From positions 1 to 64,000 of the forward strand of contig PBNP01000024.1 of NCBI GenBank assembly GCA_002723295.1: a stretch of DNA of 64,000 nucleotides, given 5' to 3'. How positions within the stretch are numbered: position 1 is the stretch's first letter; the number at the start of each line of letters is the position of its first letter. A program made the translations under genes and the position numbers. Origin of the DNA: Flavobacteriaceae bacterium (GTDB lineage: Bacteria > Bacteroidota > Bacteroidia > Flavobacteriales > Flavobacteriaceae). Shown piece by piece: positions 36,001 to 46,130 of the stretch. Under the pieces are notes generated by a model. That model searched no databases, had not been told where the DNA came from, and worked only from the letters and a program-made list of their open reading frames with translations.

Positions 36001-39000
36001 TAGAAGTCTCAGAGTTATATTCAGTAGGCTTAAGAGGTATTTCAATTTGATAATAATTGTCCTTATAATCAGTTCCTAGTCTAATGAATGCTACTATTCT
36101 ATTATCAAATGATTCTGAAGAACCTTCGCCTGGAAGCTTTGGTTCTCCTGGAATTGATTCTGCATGAAGGAACATTCTGATCTTTTCATATTGCCTCATA
36201 TCCAATTCTATATTTTTAAAAATTCCTCTATAATCCATAGGTTGCAAATCGAATACTCTAAATGAGAGTGATTGCTCATTTTGTCTAATTATAGTGTTAT
36301 TATTATTAATCTGTTCGCGTTGGATTGAAGGTGGTAAAACGTAATTGATTGGTATCCTGTTTTCATTCTCAAGAATGTTAACTGTACTTATATCAACTCT
36401 TGTATTATTATTATCAACAATTTTTTCATTTAGTGATTTATTAAATCTTCTCCAATCTCCCCTAACTAAGTCTAATGTTCCAAATCTAAAAACAACTGGC
36501 TGATCAAAGCCACTTAAAACCATTCTCATAAATCTCATTGACCTTAAATCTTGAATGTTATTTACTGCCTCAAAATAATCTGAAAAAGATGAAGATTGAT
36601 AATATTCCTTTCTAATAGGAATTTTGAATTGAATCCAGCGTGTTGTTAAATCTTTTCCATTTGGTAAATTTATTTTCACATTTTCTCTTACATCTGTTAT
36701 AAATGGATGATTTCCTACGGTCATTGAGCTTGAAATTGGTACTCTATATTCAAAATAGCTGTCTATAGTATTCATGCTTTGATCACGATTTATGTCCTCA
36801 GTATCTGGTTCAGTTGTATTCCCTCTTTCTGTATTTGAAAAAGCTATAGGGGAATTCCCTTCTGTCCCATTATAATTTTTGTATCTATCTAATATATTTC
36901 CTTCAGCAGAAACAAAAAATTGATAGTTATCCCCTGCAGGATCCTCTAAAGGTCCATTTGTATATATATTTCTTTCTTCAATATCATTCAAACCATCAAG
37001 GCCAACATCCTGTAAAACTCTATCTTGCTCAATAGTATTAAAGGCATATAAAAGTGATTGAACAGCCGGAACTTGTCCCCAACTTGTATTATGAATTAGA
37101 TTTCCATCATTAGATCCTGGAAGACCATTTTCATATTGTTTTCTTCCGTCTTTTAAAATATCTTCAGATATATTTCCTAAATGGAAAACTAATTGTCCCA
37201 ATTGACCAGTATTACTCTCTATTTCAGAAAAAGTGTCTAAAAGCCAAAACTCTATAAACTCAACATTAGATTGCTCAAAATTTGTAGAGCTTAGTGGCCT
37301 AGTAATACTTGCCCAATTTTGTTTTAAATCTAAATTAAATTCCTGATTACTAGAATTATTATAAGGTCCTTTTTCATCTGGATAATATGCCAAATCAAAT
37401 GTAGATTGAACAGTAGTTGTGCCTTGAACTAAATCTTGTTCTGGAAATATTTCATTTATAAATATTCTTCTAGTTTTGTTTAAAGAAATATCGTTATTAT
37501 TAATCCCTCCAGGTCTACTTTCTGTATAAAAGACAGGATCTATTGAATACCAAGCTAATTTTGCTCTTCCAAATCCAGCACTTATATCATTATTTATTTT
37601 TTCCGATCCCTTGTAATTTTTGAATGGAACGCTTCCTAATCTCCAGGAATTAAAACCTTTTATATCAATGTTTGTTTGAGCTCCTTCAAAATCATCAATA
37701 TAAACATTTGTCTCTCCATCTAACTTTGTGTTTCGAGGATTTCCAGAAATTAATGAAGCTACTTCTCCCCTAAAAGAAAGAATTGAAGGGATATCTGATT
37801 GAAGTGCTGGAATTTTATTTATTAATCTATTAATAAAAGGCATTTCTGTTGAAAAATTAGTATTAAAACCAATCATCGTGTTATTAACTGGCTCAGTCCC
37901 ATAATTGGCTTTTTGAGTTAATGGTCTTTCACTTAAATTCATTAAAGTTCCACCAACTGCAACATTTTCACTAATTTGATGATCAATATTTATTCCTGCA
38001 AAACGTCTATTTTGTTGATTAAAAAAAGAGTTATTCTCAACTGAAATAGAAATTGGTACATTTGAAGCTTTAAGACTAGGATCCAAAATATTTACTCTTC
38101 CAATCTCATAATTTACTGTATAGTCTATCCCTTCTGATAATATCCTACCACCTGCATTTACTACAACTGATCCTCTTGGAATATTAAATGCCCCAACAGA
38201 AATCCCATCACTTTCACTAGATGTATACCTTCCTTTTAATTGAAATTTGTTTTTCTCAGAATATTCAAATGCTGCAGCTTTTGTTAAAGAATACATTTCT
38301 TTAAATACATATTTCTTTTGATTTTCATTAAATGTTTGTTCTTGTTCATAATCCTCTAACGAATTAGAGATAAACAGTTTGAATAAAAATTCTCCAAAAG
38401 GCTCAACTTTAGGAAAAATAATACGTCCAGAATTAGGTTCAATTGTAATTCCAGGTATATAGTCAAAAAAACCATCTCCATCTGGTACCGGGTCTTTATA
38501 AATGTTAAGCTTATCTAAGCCAAAAGTTCTAATAAGGGTCTGATTGTCAATACTTTCTGGCCAAATGCTTTCATCAATAGGATTCAAATAATTAATTGGA
38601 GATGGGTCTGTATATAATATGTTTAACCTGAAATCTTCTTCTTCCAAATTAAAAGCACCTGTATTATATATATTTTTCATCATTAAATCCCATACTGGCT
38701 GTGTTACATCTGTCAAATTACTTTTCAATAATTTAGTTACTAAGCTATTATTTTGAATATTAGATTCAGAATTTTCAGAACTAGACAATGTTGTACCTGG
38801 TAAACTTCCATTAGCAAACTCACCAACTTGATAAACTTTTCCATTATAAGTATATTGGAAAGCAACCGCCAACACTTCATCATTACTTAGTCTTTGGTTT
38901 AATGATATATAACCTAATTGAGGATGAAAATTATATTCATTTGAATTTAATTTTCTTGCACTTTCTAAAACAGCATAGTCTATACCTTCTTTAAAAAAGG

Positions 39001-40459
39001 CTTGCTGATTACCAAAGCCTTCCTGAACAGATGAAATATCTCTAATTTCATCTGTTAAGATTCCACCGTTATTAATATTTTGAGGATTTAAATTATTTGA
39101 TTCATTGTCAGGTAAAATTCCAGAAGAACTTGGAGTGAAAAAATTTTCGAGCTCATTCCCTAACTTTGTGTTTTCTGGTATAGCCTCCCCCAAATCTTGA
39201 AAAGCAATAATATTCCTAATATTTTGAATCTGAGATCCTCTGTTAGTAACCCAGACTTCAATTCTATTAATTTGAACATTAGAATTTATGTATGGAAAAG
39301 ATTGAAGTGCATTATCATATTGATCTCTAAAAAATTGACTCAAAAAATAGTGCCTATCTTCCTCATAGTCTAAGGCAAAAACTTCAAAATTTTGAATTTT
39401 CCCCCCACCCTGGGTTACTATTTGCTGTGACTGAGATCGTTGTTCTGAAAACACACCAGTTACTTTTGTCTTTCCAAACTTCAAATCAGTTCGAACTCCA
39501 AATAAACTCTGTGCGCCCTGAATTAAATTACTATTTAAAGGCATACTTATATTACCTATATCAATATTTTGTAGTATTCCATCTTCAGTTACTTTTCCAT
39601 CTAAAAAGTCAGCAACATCATTACCCAATGCATTAGGATTATCTGAATATGTTTGACCTCTATTTCTAAGTTCTTGAATTTTTTGTTTAGCATCATCAAT
39701 CTGCATTTTAGCTCCTACAACTTGTTCTTCTAGATCTCCAAGACGATTTATTAATGAGTTTTGATTCCCTCTATTAATTTGTTCCGTAAATCTATATGCC
39801 TCTTCAATCTTTGGAGGATTAAACTGAATTTTAATTAAGTTTTGAAAATCAAATGTTGATTCAGTATCATAATTTGCAGTCAATAGTAATCGTTCTCCAA
39901 TTTCTCCTAAAAGACTTAAACTTATCCTTTGATCAAAATCAAATCCAAAATTACTTCTATTTTGAGGAGAAGCAGCAGGATTATCATTTTTTTGATATCT
40001 AACTCCTAAATCTATCCCTACAGAACCCTGGGGTTGAATATTTACAATATCACTTCCAAAAATAGACTGAAAATATTTGTTGTTAATATAAAGTTCCGGA
40101 AGAAGATTTTTTTGAGATTCTTCTAATTCAGATAAACCTCCAACTCCACTTATCGATAATATCTTCTGTTTAAAATATTCCTTTAAACTTTCTGATAATA
40201 ACCATTCTTCATACTCCTTAGGTGATAAAACTAAAGGAATGTCAATAGGATATTCTCCTATGGTTTCAGATAAATAATATTTATCGGTAATATAATCATA
40301 GGAGTACATTTTTTTAATTATAGAAGAAATAGGAAGACTTAGTTTACCCAAATCTTGATTTGAAGATTCTTTATCTATTTGACCATAAGAATTCATACCC
40401 ATTAATATTAGAAATATAAGGGTATACCTAATAAAATTACTAAACAAACGTGTATTCAA
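33080..40459 (-). CDS. sprA: T9SS outer-membrane translocon SprA/Sov
   Basis: 2459 residues, the usual giant size of the SprA translocon, a 36-strand barrel that forms the type IX secretion pore and is also required for gliding in flavobacteria. The signal peptide ends at MNSYGQ. Family-like segments include SVGIDLGVRYQKND, ISLSLLGEIGERLLLTANY and many barrel strands, ending TTIRSGITIRYNFGN. It follows ruvA after six bases, in the maeB-ruvA-sprA order common in Flavobacteriaceae. The open frame has no interruption. It would export the metalloprotease at the left end of the window. Confidence 0.95.
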   Translation of the reverse strand: MNTRLFSNFIRYTLIFLILMGMNSYGQIDKESSNQDLGKLSLPISSIIKKMYSYDYITDKYYLSETIGEYPIDIPLVLSPKEYEEWLLSESLKEYFKQKILSISGVGGLSELEESQKNLLPELYINNKYFQSIFGSDIVNIQPQGSVGIDLGVRYQKNDNPAASPQNRSNFGFDFDQRISLSLLGEIGERLLLTANYDTESTFDFQNLIKIQFNPPKIEEAYRFTEQINRGNQNSLINRLGDLEEQVVGAKMQIDDAKQKIQELRNRGQTYSDNPNALGNDVADFLDGKVTEDGILQNIDIGNISMPLNSNLIQGAQSLFGVRTDLKFGKTKVTGVFSEQRSQSQQIVTQGGGKIQNFEVFALDYEEDRHYFLSQFFRDQYDNALQSFPYINSNVQINRIEVWVTNRGSQIQNIRNIIAFQDLGEAIPENTKLGNELENFFTPSSSGILPDNESNNLNPQNINNGGILTDEIRDISSVQEGFGNQQAFFKEGIDYAVLESARKLNSNEYNFHPQLGYISLNQRLSNDEVLAVAFQYTYNGKVYQVGEFANGSLPGTTLSSSENSESNIQNNSLVTKLLKSNLTDVTQPVWDLMMKNIYNTGAFNLEEEDFRLNILYTDPSPINYLNPIDESIWPESIDNQTLIRTFGLDKLNIYKDPVPDGDGFFDYIPGITIEPNSGRIIFPKVEPFGEFLFKLFISNSLEDYEQEQTFNENQKKYVFKEMYSLTKAAAFEYSEKNKFQLKGRYTSSESDGISVGAFNIPRGSVVVNAGGRILSEGIDYTVNYEIGRVNILDPSLKASNVPISISVENNSFFNQQNRRFAGINIDHQISENVAVGGTLMNLSERPLTQKANYGTEPVNNTMIGFNTNFSTEMPFINRLINKIPALQSDIPSILSFRGEVASLISGNPRNTKLDGETNVYIDDFEGAQTNIDIKGFNSWRLGSVPFKNYKGSEKINNDISAGFGRAKLAWYSIDPVFYTESRPGGINNNDISLNKTRRIFINEIFPEQDLVQGTTTVQSTFDLAYYPDEKGPYNNSSNQEFNLDLKQNWASITRPLSSTNFEQSNVEFIEFWLLDTFSEIESNTGQLGQLVFHLGNISEDILKDGRKQYENGLPGSNDGNLIHNTSWGQVPAVQSLLYAFNTIEQDRVLQDVGLDGLNDIEERNIYTNGPLEDPAGDNYQFFVSAEGNILDRYKNYNGTEGNSPIAFSNTERGNTTEPDTEDINRDQSMNTIDSYFEYRVPISSSMTVGNHPFITDVRENVKINLPNGKDLTTRWIQFKIPIRKEYYQSSSFSDYFEAVNNIQDLRSMRFMRMVLSGFDQPVVFRFGTLDLVRGDWRRFNKSLNEKIVDNNNTRVDISTVNILENENRIPINYVLPPSIQREQINNNNTIIRQNEQSLSFRVFDLQPMDYRGIFKNIELDMRQYEKIRMFLHAESIPGEPKLPGEGSSESFDNRIVAFIRLGTDYKDNYYQIEIPLKPTEYNSETSNKFSPEAVWIPESNSIEVSLNLLAKLKAKSLQYNNFGDAIYFDENLNRIEEFKPISQLPGIKKYKFVVKGNPSLGTIRNIMIGVKNPSENLSETLSGEVWFNELRISGIESQGGWAATGSMDLNITDLGSFSANGKFSTIGFGNIDQSPNQSNREAISQFDLVSEFNLGKVLPKKWGIILPLNIGLGETNITPEYDPFYQDILLKDRLDTSTRSSQRDSIKSQAIDYTKRKSISLIGVRKISFNENKKRIYSPENFDFSYAYNEMLHHDYEIEDQKHLDLLLAVNYSYSFSSFEIKPFSKIKKLNQKNYWQWLKELNFSPIPSSLSITTNINRSFRTQRFREIYTEGIDAINQLSLPNLEQRNFLFDWNYRINHNLTKSLRISFNAYNNRIIRNFDPSASNKIKNAIWDNIWDVGEANNYNQSISANYKLPFRFIPFLSFLDANYNYTGDFSWQRGPEGQAEVMSEDGSKLGIVNTVQNANTKTFSGAISFQKLYSTLGLNDNKKPIQGNNIVKDKKKESRKQKNKKRIKRIVDLLNTIKRLQFNYSENNGTVLPGFLPSLGFFGTNRPSTAFTFGSQADIRYESAKKGWITSFTNFNQTFNQIHNYSLNISTQWSPFKDLVVDLNIDRNYSENKSENFRLENSDYIPLNPNIYGNFGTSTILIKTAFDKLEDVNNPIFEKFRNNRIIISNRLVEINSVTNNEVDSDGFPYGFGKNHQLVLIGAFISAYSGIDPNKIDLNPINRKPLPNWNLKYTGLSNLSSFKKVFERFTLSHAYRASFTLNNFQSNLDFDPILPQKLDGAGNIITEKIYSNINLVEQFNPLIRLDLEFKNSFRFLAEFKKDRALSLSLDNSLLTESSGNEFILGLGYRVKDVRMVTRIGGKRSSLSGDLNIKADVSYRKNLTVLRNLEYNNNQVTAGQTQLSIKFSSDYSLSRNLTALLFYDHNFSEFVISTAFPQTTIRSGITIRYNFGN

Positions 40460-40465
40460 ACGCGT

Positions 40466-41047
40466 TTATAATTTATTCAAGGCCAGCTTAATTAATTCTT
40501 CTATTGAAGTCTCAGAATGACTTTGAATTAGGTTATCAATAACTTTTTCAGAATTTCTTCGATTGTATCCAAGAACCTCTAAAGCTGATAACGTTTCTTC
40601 TTTAGTTGTATTGTTTGATTTTTGATGAATTTGTTCAATTCCATAAAGGTTATTTACCTTGTCTTTTAATTCAATTATTAAACGTTGTGAAGTTTTTAAC
40701 CCAATCCCTTTGACTCCTTTAATCCTATTAAAATCTTCATCTAATATTGCTCTCTTAACTTCTTCTGGAGTTAAAGAAGAAAGCATTGTTCTTGCTATAC
40801 TAGTGCCTATGCCAGATACACTAATTAATAATCTAAAAACTGATCGTTCTAATTCAGTTGCAAAACCAAATAAAACATGGGCATCTTCACGAATTTGCAA
40901 ATGAGTAAATAATTTAATTTTTTCTTCATCCTTAATTTGGCCAAAAGTATATAATGAAATGTTAACCTCATAGCCAACTCCTTGACAATCTATCACCAAA
41001 TGAGTTGGGGTTTTTTCAACCAAAGCTCCTTTTAATTGAGTTATCAT
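40466..41047 (-). CDS. ruvA: Holliday junction branch migration protein RuvA
   Basis: 193 residues. An OB-fold N-terminus (MITQLKGALVEKTPTHLVIDCQGVGYEVNI) is followed by tandem HhH motifs (LISVSGIGTSIARTML, IKGVKGIGLKTSQRLIIELKDK) and a C-terminal UBA-like domain III that contacts RuvB (EALSALEVLGYNRR type). It binds four-way junctions and loads the RuvB motor, encoded at 62.2-63.3 kb. Its ATG overlaps the maeB stop by one base (TAATG). Confidence 0.95.
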   Translation of the reverse strand: MITQLKGALVEKTPTHLVIDCQGVGYEVNISLYTFGQIKDEEKIKLFTHLQIREDAHVLFGFATELERSVFRLLISVSGIGTSIARTMLSSLTPEEVKRAILDEDFNRIKGVKGIGLKTSQRLIIELKDKVNNLYGIEQIHQKSNNTTKEETLSALEVLGYNRRNSEKVIDNLIQSHSETSIEELIKLALNKL

Positions 41048-43317
41048 TATTTTTTTCTTTTTTGTTGAGCATCAACAGCTGCAACAGCAGCCATATTAAC
41101 TATTTCCTGAACTGAGGCGCCTAATTGTAATATATGAACTGGAGCACTCAATCCCATTAAAATGGGGCCTATTGATAAAACACTGTTTAATTCTTTCATT
41201 AATTTATAGGTGATATTCGCAGAATCGAGATTGGGAAAAATTAATGTATTTACATTTTTATTAGATAATCTAGAAAAAGGAAACCGAGTTTTTAATAATT
41301 TCTTATTTAAAGCAAAATCAGATTGCACAGGTCCATCTACATCTATTTCAGGGTAATGGCGATGGAGTATATTAATTGCATCTGTTATTTTTTTTGCCTC
41401 AATAAATTCTGATGATCCATAATTTGAATAGGATAATAAAGCTAGAACTGGATTTAAACCAAACATTTTTACTGTTTGAGAAGTCATTTGAGCAATAATG
41501 GCAAGTTCTTTAGCAGTAGGATTTACATTAATTGATGTATCTGATAAAAATATAGGTCCTCTTTGAGTAATCATTAAGTTTGTTGCTGCTACTCGGCTTA
41601 CTCCTTTTTCAGGTCCAATTACTTCTAAAATTGGCTTTATAACCGCAGGATAATTTCTTGAATAGCCCGAAATTAAAGCATCAGCATCTCCGTTTTTTAT
41701 CATCATGGCTCCAAAGTAATTTCTTTCTCTTAACAATCTTTCAGTATCATATAGGGTCTTTCCTTTTCTTTTTTGACTTTTCCAAAAAGCTTCAGCGTAT
41801 TTTTTTCTGATTTTACTTTGATTAATAGATTTAGGATCAATTATCTTAAGTTGTTCATCAAAATCTATGGTCTTCATCAAATCTTTAATAACAGGTTCAT
41901 GACCAAGTAAAACTGGTATTGCAATCTTTTCTTCAAAAACAATTTGTGCAGCCTTGAGTACATCAAGATGATCTGCTTCGGCAAAAACTAAATGCTTAAT
42001 TGAACGCTTAGCTCTATTATGTAATAATCTAACAATTTTTTGGTCATTCCCAAGTCTTGAAGCCAACTCTTCTTTATAATTTTTCCAATCTTCTATGGGT
42101 TCTTTAGCAACTCCAGATTCCATTGCAGCTTTAGCAACTGCAGGAGGAATTTCAGAAATTAATCTTGGATCAAAAGGCTTAGGTATAATGTAATCCTTCC
42201 CAAATGAAAGTCTAGTCTCATCATAAGCGATATTAACTTGTTCAGGAACTGGTTGTTTTGCTAAATCAGCTAAAGCTTTAACTGCTGCCATTTTCATCTC
42301 TTCATTAATTTTTGTTGCACGCACATCTAAAGCTCCTCTAAATATAAACGGAAAACCCAGAACGTTATTTACCTGATTAGGATGATCTGAACGACCAGTT
42401 GCCATTATAATATCTTCTCTAACTGAACATGCAAGATCATATTTTATTTCTGGATCAGGATTAGCCATTGCAAAAACAATAGGATTGTTAGCCATACTTT
42501 TTAGCATTTTTTTAGTTAAAATATTACCTTGTGAAAGACCAATAAAAACATCTGCATTTACTATAGCATCCTCTAAAGTGTTATAATCTAAATCAGTACA
42601 GAATTCAGATTTTTCTTTACTTAATTTTTTTCTGTTATTTTTAATGACACCCTTACTGTCAATCATTATAATATTCTTCCTTTTTGCTCCAAAAGACTTA
42701 TAAAGTCGAGCACATGAAATTGCAGCTGCACCAGCACCAGAAATAACAATTATAACATTTTGTATTTTTTTTTCTGCTAATTCTAAAGCATTAATTAGTG
42801 CTGCTGAAGAAATAATCGCAGTCCCATGTTGGTCATCATGCATAACTGGAATTTTAACTTCCTTTTTTAATCTCCTTTCTATTTCAAATGCTTCAGGCGC
42901 TTTAATATCTTCCAAATTTATACCTCCAAAAGTTGGGGAAATTGCTTTAACTGCTGAAACAAATGATTCAATATCAGTTGCATCAACTTCTATATCAAAA
43001 ACATCAATGTCTGCAAAAATTTTGAAAAGAAGTCCTTTTCCTTCCATAACTGGTTTTGAAGCTTCAGGGCCAATATCACCCAATCCAAGAACAGCAGATC
43101 CATTTGAAATTACAGCAACTAAATTCCCTTTATTTGTGTATTTATAAACATTGTCAATTTCCTTCTCAATTTCTTGACAAGGGATTGCAACTCCCGGAGA
43201 ATAGGCTAGAGCTAGATCTCTTTGAGTATTATAAGCTTTTGTTGGCACTGTGGCAATTTTGCCAGGTTTTGGCTTAGCATGATAAATTAAAGCTGCACGA
43301 CGATCCTTTTGAGACAT
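41047..43317 (-). CDS. maeB: NADP-dependent malic enzyme with phosphotransacetylase-like domain
   Basis: 756 residues. The N-terminal malic-enzyme domain (about 1-430) shows AYSPGVAIPC, EDIKAPEAFEIE, MHDDQHGTAII and the NAD(P)-binding GAGAAAISCARL; the C-terminal PTA_PTB-like domain (about 430-756) is regulatory in known MaeB proteins. It decarboxylates malate to pyruvate with NADPH production. First gene of the maeB-ruvA-sprA run. Confidence 0.95.
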   Translation of the reverse strand: MSQKDRRAALIYHAKPKPGKIATVPTKAYNTQRDLALAYSPGVAIPCQEIEKEIDNVYKYTNKGNLVAVISNGSAVLGLGDIGPEASKPVMEGKGLLFKIFADIDVFDIEVDATDIESFVSAVKAISPTFGGINLEDIKAPEAFEIERRLKKEVKIPVMHDDQHGTAIISSAALINALELAEKKIQNVIIVISGAGAAAISCARLYKSFGAKRKNIIMIDSKGVIKNNRKKLSKEKSEFCTDLDYNTLEDAIVNADVFIGLSQGNILTKKMLKSMANNPIVFAMANPDPEIKYDLACSVREDIIMATGRSDHPNQVNNVLGFPFIFRGALDVRATKINEEMKMAAVKALADLAKQPVPEQVNIAYDETRLSFGKDYIIPKPFDPRLISEIPPAVAKAAMESGVAKEPIEDWKNYKEELASRLGNDQKIVRLLHNRAKRSIKHLVFAEADHLDVLKAAQIVFEEKIAIPVLLGHEPVIKDLMKTIDFDEQLKIIDPKSINQSKIRKKYAEAFWKSQKRKGKTLYDTERLLRERNYFGAMMIKNGDADALISGYSRNYPAVIKPILEVIGPEKGVSRVAATNLMITQRGPIFLSDTSINVNPTAKELAIIAQMTSQTVKMFGLNPVLALLSYSNYGSSEFIEAKKITDAINILHRHYPEIDVDGPVQSDFALNKKLLKTRFPFSRLSNKNVNTLIFPNLDSANITYKLMKELNSVLSIGPILMGLSAPVHILQLGASVQEIVNMAAVAAVDAQQKRKK

Positions 43318-43332
43318 GTTTAAGGTTTATAA

Positions 43333-43340
43333 CAAATGTA
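43333..43340 (-). promoter_or_regulatory. Candidate -7 box for maeB-ruvA-sprA
   Basis: Minus-strand TACATTTG matches TAnnTTTG, 15 bases before the maeB ATG, in the 92-base gap between the MFS gene and maeB. No clear -33 box. Confidence 0.45.
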
Positions 43341-43409
43341 ATATAAAAGCAGTGAATCCTAATTTTAATGAATAAAATCTTATATGTAAGGTCTTTCTTA
43401 TATTTTCCC

Positions 43410-44753
43410 CTACCTATTTTGACTTACAAATAATGAAAAAATACCCCCGGTAATTAATAGTACTCCTGCTAACCTTATAATATTAATCGGGTTTTGACCT
43501 AGGAGGTCATAGACAAAAAACTGAACACTAAAAATTTGAATAATCATTGGGATTACAATAAACATATTAAAAATACCCATATAAACCCCTGTTTTGTCTT
43601 TAGGTATGGATTCAGCTAACATTTGATATGGCATTGCCATCATACTTGCCCATGTTATTCCCATTCCAAAAGAAAACAAATAAATCTCTTCAATTCTAAA
43701 ATTCCCTAAAGAAAACAAAATATCATTATAATTTAAATATGGCATAATTAATAAACTTATACCTCCAATTAATAAACTAATAAAGTGCAAATACTTTGGT
43801 CCAAATTTTCTTGCAATAGGAATTAAAGCAAACGCTATTGAAAAACAAATTATATTATAAGTTCCATTAATATTGCCCGTTAAAAGTTGAGCTTGATTAA
43901 AAAAGGTAGAGCTTTCATCAAGAGTATTAAAAAGTGATAAAGATAAAGCAGAGGTTAAGTACTGCCAATAACAAAACATTGCAAACCATGGAAAGAACAT
44001 AACAGGAATAAGCTGAATCATAGGCTTAGGCATTTTCTTAATTGCATGGACTATTTCATTAGTTATTCTTTTAATTAAACTCCCTTTGGATTTTTGTAAT
44101 TTGATTTGAGCAATTTCTTCTTCTGTTGGGGGATATTCAGAAGTTGTAAGAACCGTAATTAATATTGTAATAATTGATGCCGCCGCACCAATACTAAAAG
44201 CCCAATATGTATAAACAGGTATACCATTTTCCATCTTATCTGTTAAAGCTAATATTCCAAAAGCAACCAAAATGGCAGGGGTGAAATTTGCCAATGTAGT
44301 TCCTAATCCAGTAAAGAAACTTTGCATTAAAAACCCTAATGAATATTGTTTTTCATTTAATTTATCAGAAATAAATGCACGATAAGGCTCTAGGGCAATA
44401 TTGTTCGCTGCATCTAAAATCCAAAGTAACCCTGCTGCCATCCATATTGAACTTGAATAAGGCATTGCAATAAGTGCTATACTTGCAATTATTGCACCTA
44501 TTAAAAAGAATGGTTTTCTCCTTCCAAATTTTGGATGCCAAGTTCCATCAGAGATTGCGCCAACAATTGGTTGAACTATAAGTCCAGTAACCGGTCCTGC
44601 TAACCAAAGAATTGGGAGTTCTCCTTCAGATGCGCCAAGGTATCTGTATATAGCACTCATATTACTTTGTTGCAATCCAAAACTAAACTGGACCCCAAAG
44701 AATCCAAAATTCATTGTAAGAATTTGCCAAAAATTTAACCGCTTTTTTACCAT
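43410..44753 (-). CDS. MFS transporter, SLC45-like sugar permease
   Basis: 447 residues with about 12 membrane helices. The N-terminal QILTMNFGFFGVQFSFGLQQ, the LWLAGPVTGLIVQPIVGAISD segment and GRRKPFFLIGAI (the GRR loop after helix 2-3) are typical of SLC45/sucrose-maltose-like MFS carriers. It starts nine bases after the haloperoxidase gene and closes the accessory cluster, so it may move a product of that cluster across the inner membrane. The substrate is inferred as a sugar from family resemblance only. Confidence 0.85.
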   Translation of the reverse strand: MVKKRLNFWQILTMNFGFFGVQFSFGLQQSNMSAIYRYLGASEGELPILWLAGPVTGLIVQPIVGAISDGTWHPKFGRRKPFFLIGAIIASIALIAMPYSSSIWMAAGLLWILDAANNIALEPYRAFISDKLNEKQYSLGFLMQSFFTGLGTTLANFTPAILVAFGILALTDKMENGIPVYTYWAFSIGAAASIITILITVLTTSEYPPTEEEIAQIKLQKSKGSLIKRITNEIVHAIKKMPKPMIQLIPVMFFPWFAMFCYWQYLTSALSLSLFNTLDESSTFFNQAQLLTGNINGTYNIICFSIAFALIPIARKFGPKYLHFISLLIGGISLLIMPYLNYNDILFSLGNFRIEEIYLFSFGMGITWASMMAMPYQMLAESIPKDKTGVYMGIFNMFIVIPMIIQIFSVQFFVYDLLGQNPINIIRLAGVLLITGGIFSLFVSQNR

Positions 44754-44762
44754 TATTAAAGC

Positions 44763-46124
44763 CTATTTATTAGATGAAATGGCAAGTTCTGATTTATTTG
44801 ATTTTGTAGATATTTTATTAACAATATATTTGCCAATTTTATCTCCCTGTAAAACTCCCTCTTCAATTGCCATCATGTAATGAATTCCTCCATACAATCT
44901 AGAAATAGCTGCTTCTTCTGAAGCTCCAATAAAAGAATCAAATTTACGGTCAGAAAGTCCATATTTTCTTTCTGTTGTATCAATAAAAGCAAATTTTTCA
45001 CCATAAATTGAAGTCAAGGTTATTGCTGCTGCTCTTGAAATTACAGAATGTCCACTTGTATATTCGGGAAATGGTGGTGTTTGAAGTTTTGGGAGCCATT
45101 CTTCATCATAGTATTTATTTATAATGGTTTCAGGTCTAACAACTATTGTCTTCCATTTTTCATCCCAACAGCTAATAAAAGCATCAAAAAGGGCAATTGA
45201 TACATTAGCATATGCGTTTATTGTCATTGCAAAATCACTTTTTGTCTGCCGTGTTGCAACACCAGTTATTCCAATCCAATGACCTCCAGGAGTTATTTTT
45301 TTTGTAGCAAACATTGCATGTCCTCTATGATGAGTTACATAGGGATTGCAATCCCAAAATTTTGCCATTTCTAATTGTTCATCAGTAAGTGAGTTCCCAT
45401 ATTGATAAACTTCCTTAAGTTGCATCTGAAATGGACTTCCTTCTTTTAAATTAAATTCTAAAGGGGGTTTAGCAGGAAACATATCTGCAGACTCTAAAAC
45501 AAGAGTTCTTATTTTGTTCCAATGTGGCTCAATACCATCCATATAATCAGGAGGAGTTGGTTTCCAATATTTTTCTGGCTCTAAAATTGTGTACTTAGGA
45601 AAAGTACGTGTTTGGTCATAATTATCATTTTTTGCCCATTCAATAATATGATTTGCTACAGTCTTTGCATATTGTCTTGAAGCCTTTCTAACTTTAGATG
45701 GAACATTAAAATTATCTAACTTTTCTTCAAAGTAAGCTTCAAATTCATCATACTTGTCTTCAGAAAAAATCAAAGTGCGTCCAACTATATTAAAAGAATA
45801 AATTGCAGCTAAGTTTAAATTAATATTTTCATTATAAGGTTTTTTTATTTGATTAAGATCCTTTAATTGACCACTTAATGACAAATATTCTAAAGGGTCT
45901 GAAAAACGAATTATTTCGTATGCAGCAATGGAGGGATAAACATAAACCCTAGAGGCTACAGGTGGAGAAAAAATGTCATATACAACTATATCTGTTAAAT
46001 TTTGCATTGACATTTGGAAAAGCTCAGGATTTTCAATTTTTTCAATATAATCATCATTTACAGAACATCCAATACAAATTAAAAATGGGAAGAAAAAAAA
46101 TTTTAAAAGTGTATTCTTTTTCAT
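44763..46124 (-). CDS. Vanadium-dependent haloperoxidase/PAP2-like lipoprotein
   Basis: 453 residues. The lipoprotein signal ends CIGC followed by SVNDD. All three vanadate/phosphate motifs are present: Kx6RP as KWKTIVVRP (K323), SGH as YTSGHS (357-359) and SRx5H as SRLYGGIH (408-415). These define the vanadium haloperoxidase/PAP2 superfamily; true halide oxidation versus phosphatase activity cannot be decided here, and the first residue of the usual PSGH is Thr. It lies six bases after the third VCBS gene, in one run with it. Confidence 0.88.
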   Translation of the reverse strand: MKKNTLLKFFFFPFLICIGCSVNDDYIEKIENPELFQMSMQNLTDIVVYDIFSPPVASRVYVYPSIAAYEIIRFSDPLEYLSLSGQLKDLNQIKKPYNENINLNLAAIYSFNIVGRTLIFSEDKYDEFEAYFEEKLDNFNVPSKVRKASRQYAKTVANHIIEWAKNDNYDQTRTFPKYTILEPEKYWKPTPPDYMDGIEPHWNKIRTLVLESADMFPAKPPLEFNLKEGSPFQMQLKEVYQYGNSLTDEQLEMAKFWDCNPYVTHHRGHAMFATKKITPGGHWIGITGVATRQTKSDFAMTINAYANVSIALFDAFISCWDEKWKTIVVRPETIINKYYDEEWLPKLQTPPFPEYTSGHSVISRAAAITLTSIYGEKFAFIDTTERKYGLSDRKFDSFIGASEEAAISRLYGGIHYMMAIEEGVLQGDKIGKYIVNKISTKSNKSELAISSNK

Positions 46125-46130
46125 TATTAA

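Noticed and set aside
43318-43409. Attachment site or tRNA at the edge of the accessory block
   Set aside because: The gap contains only an AT-rich promoter region; no cloverleaf, integrase or matching direct repeat to the other edge was found by eye.
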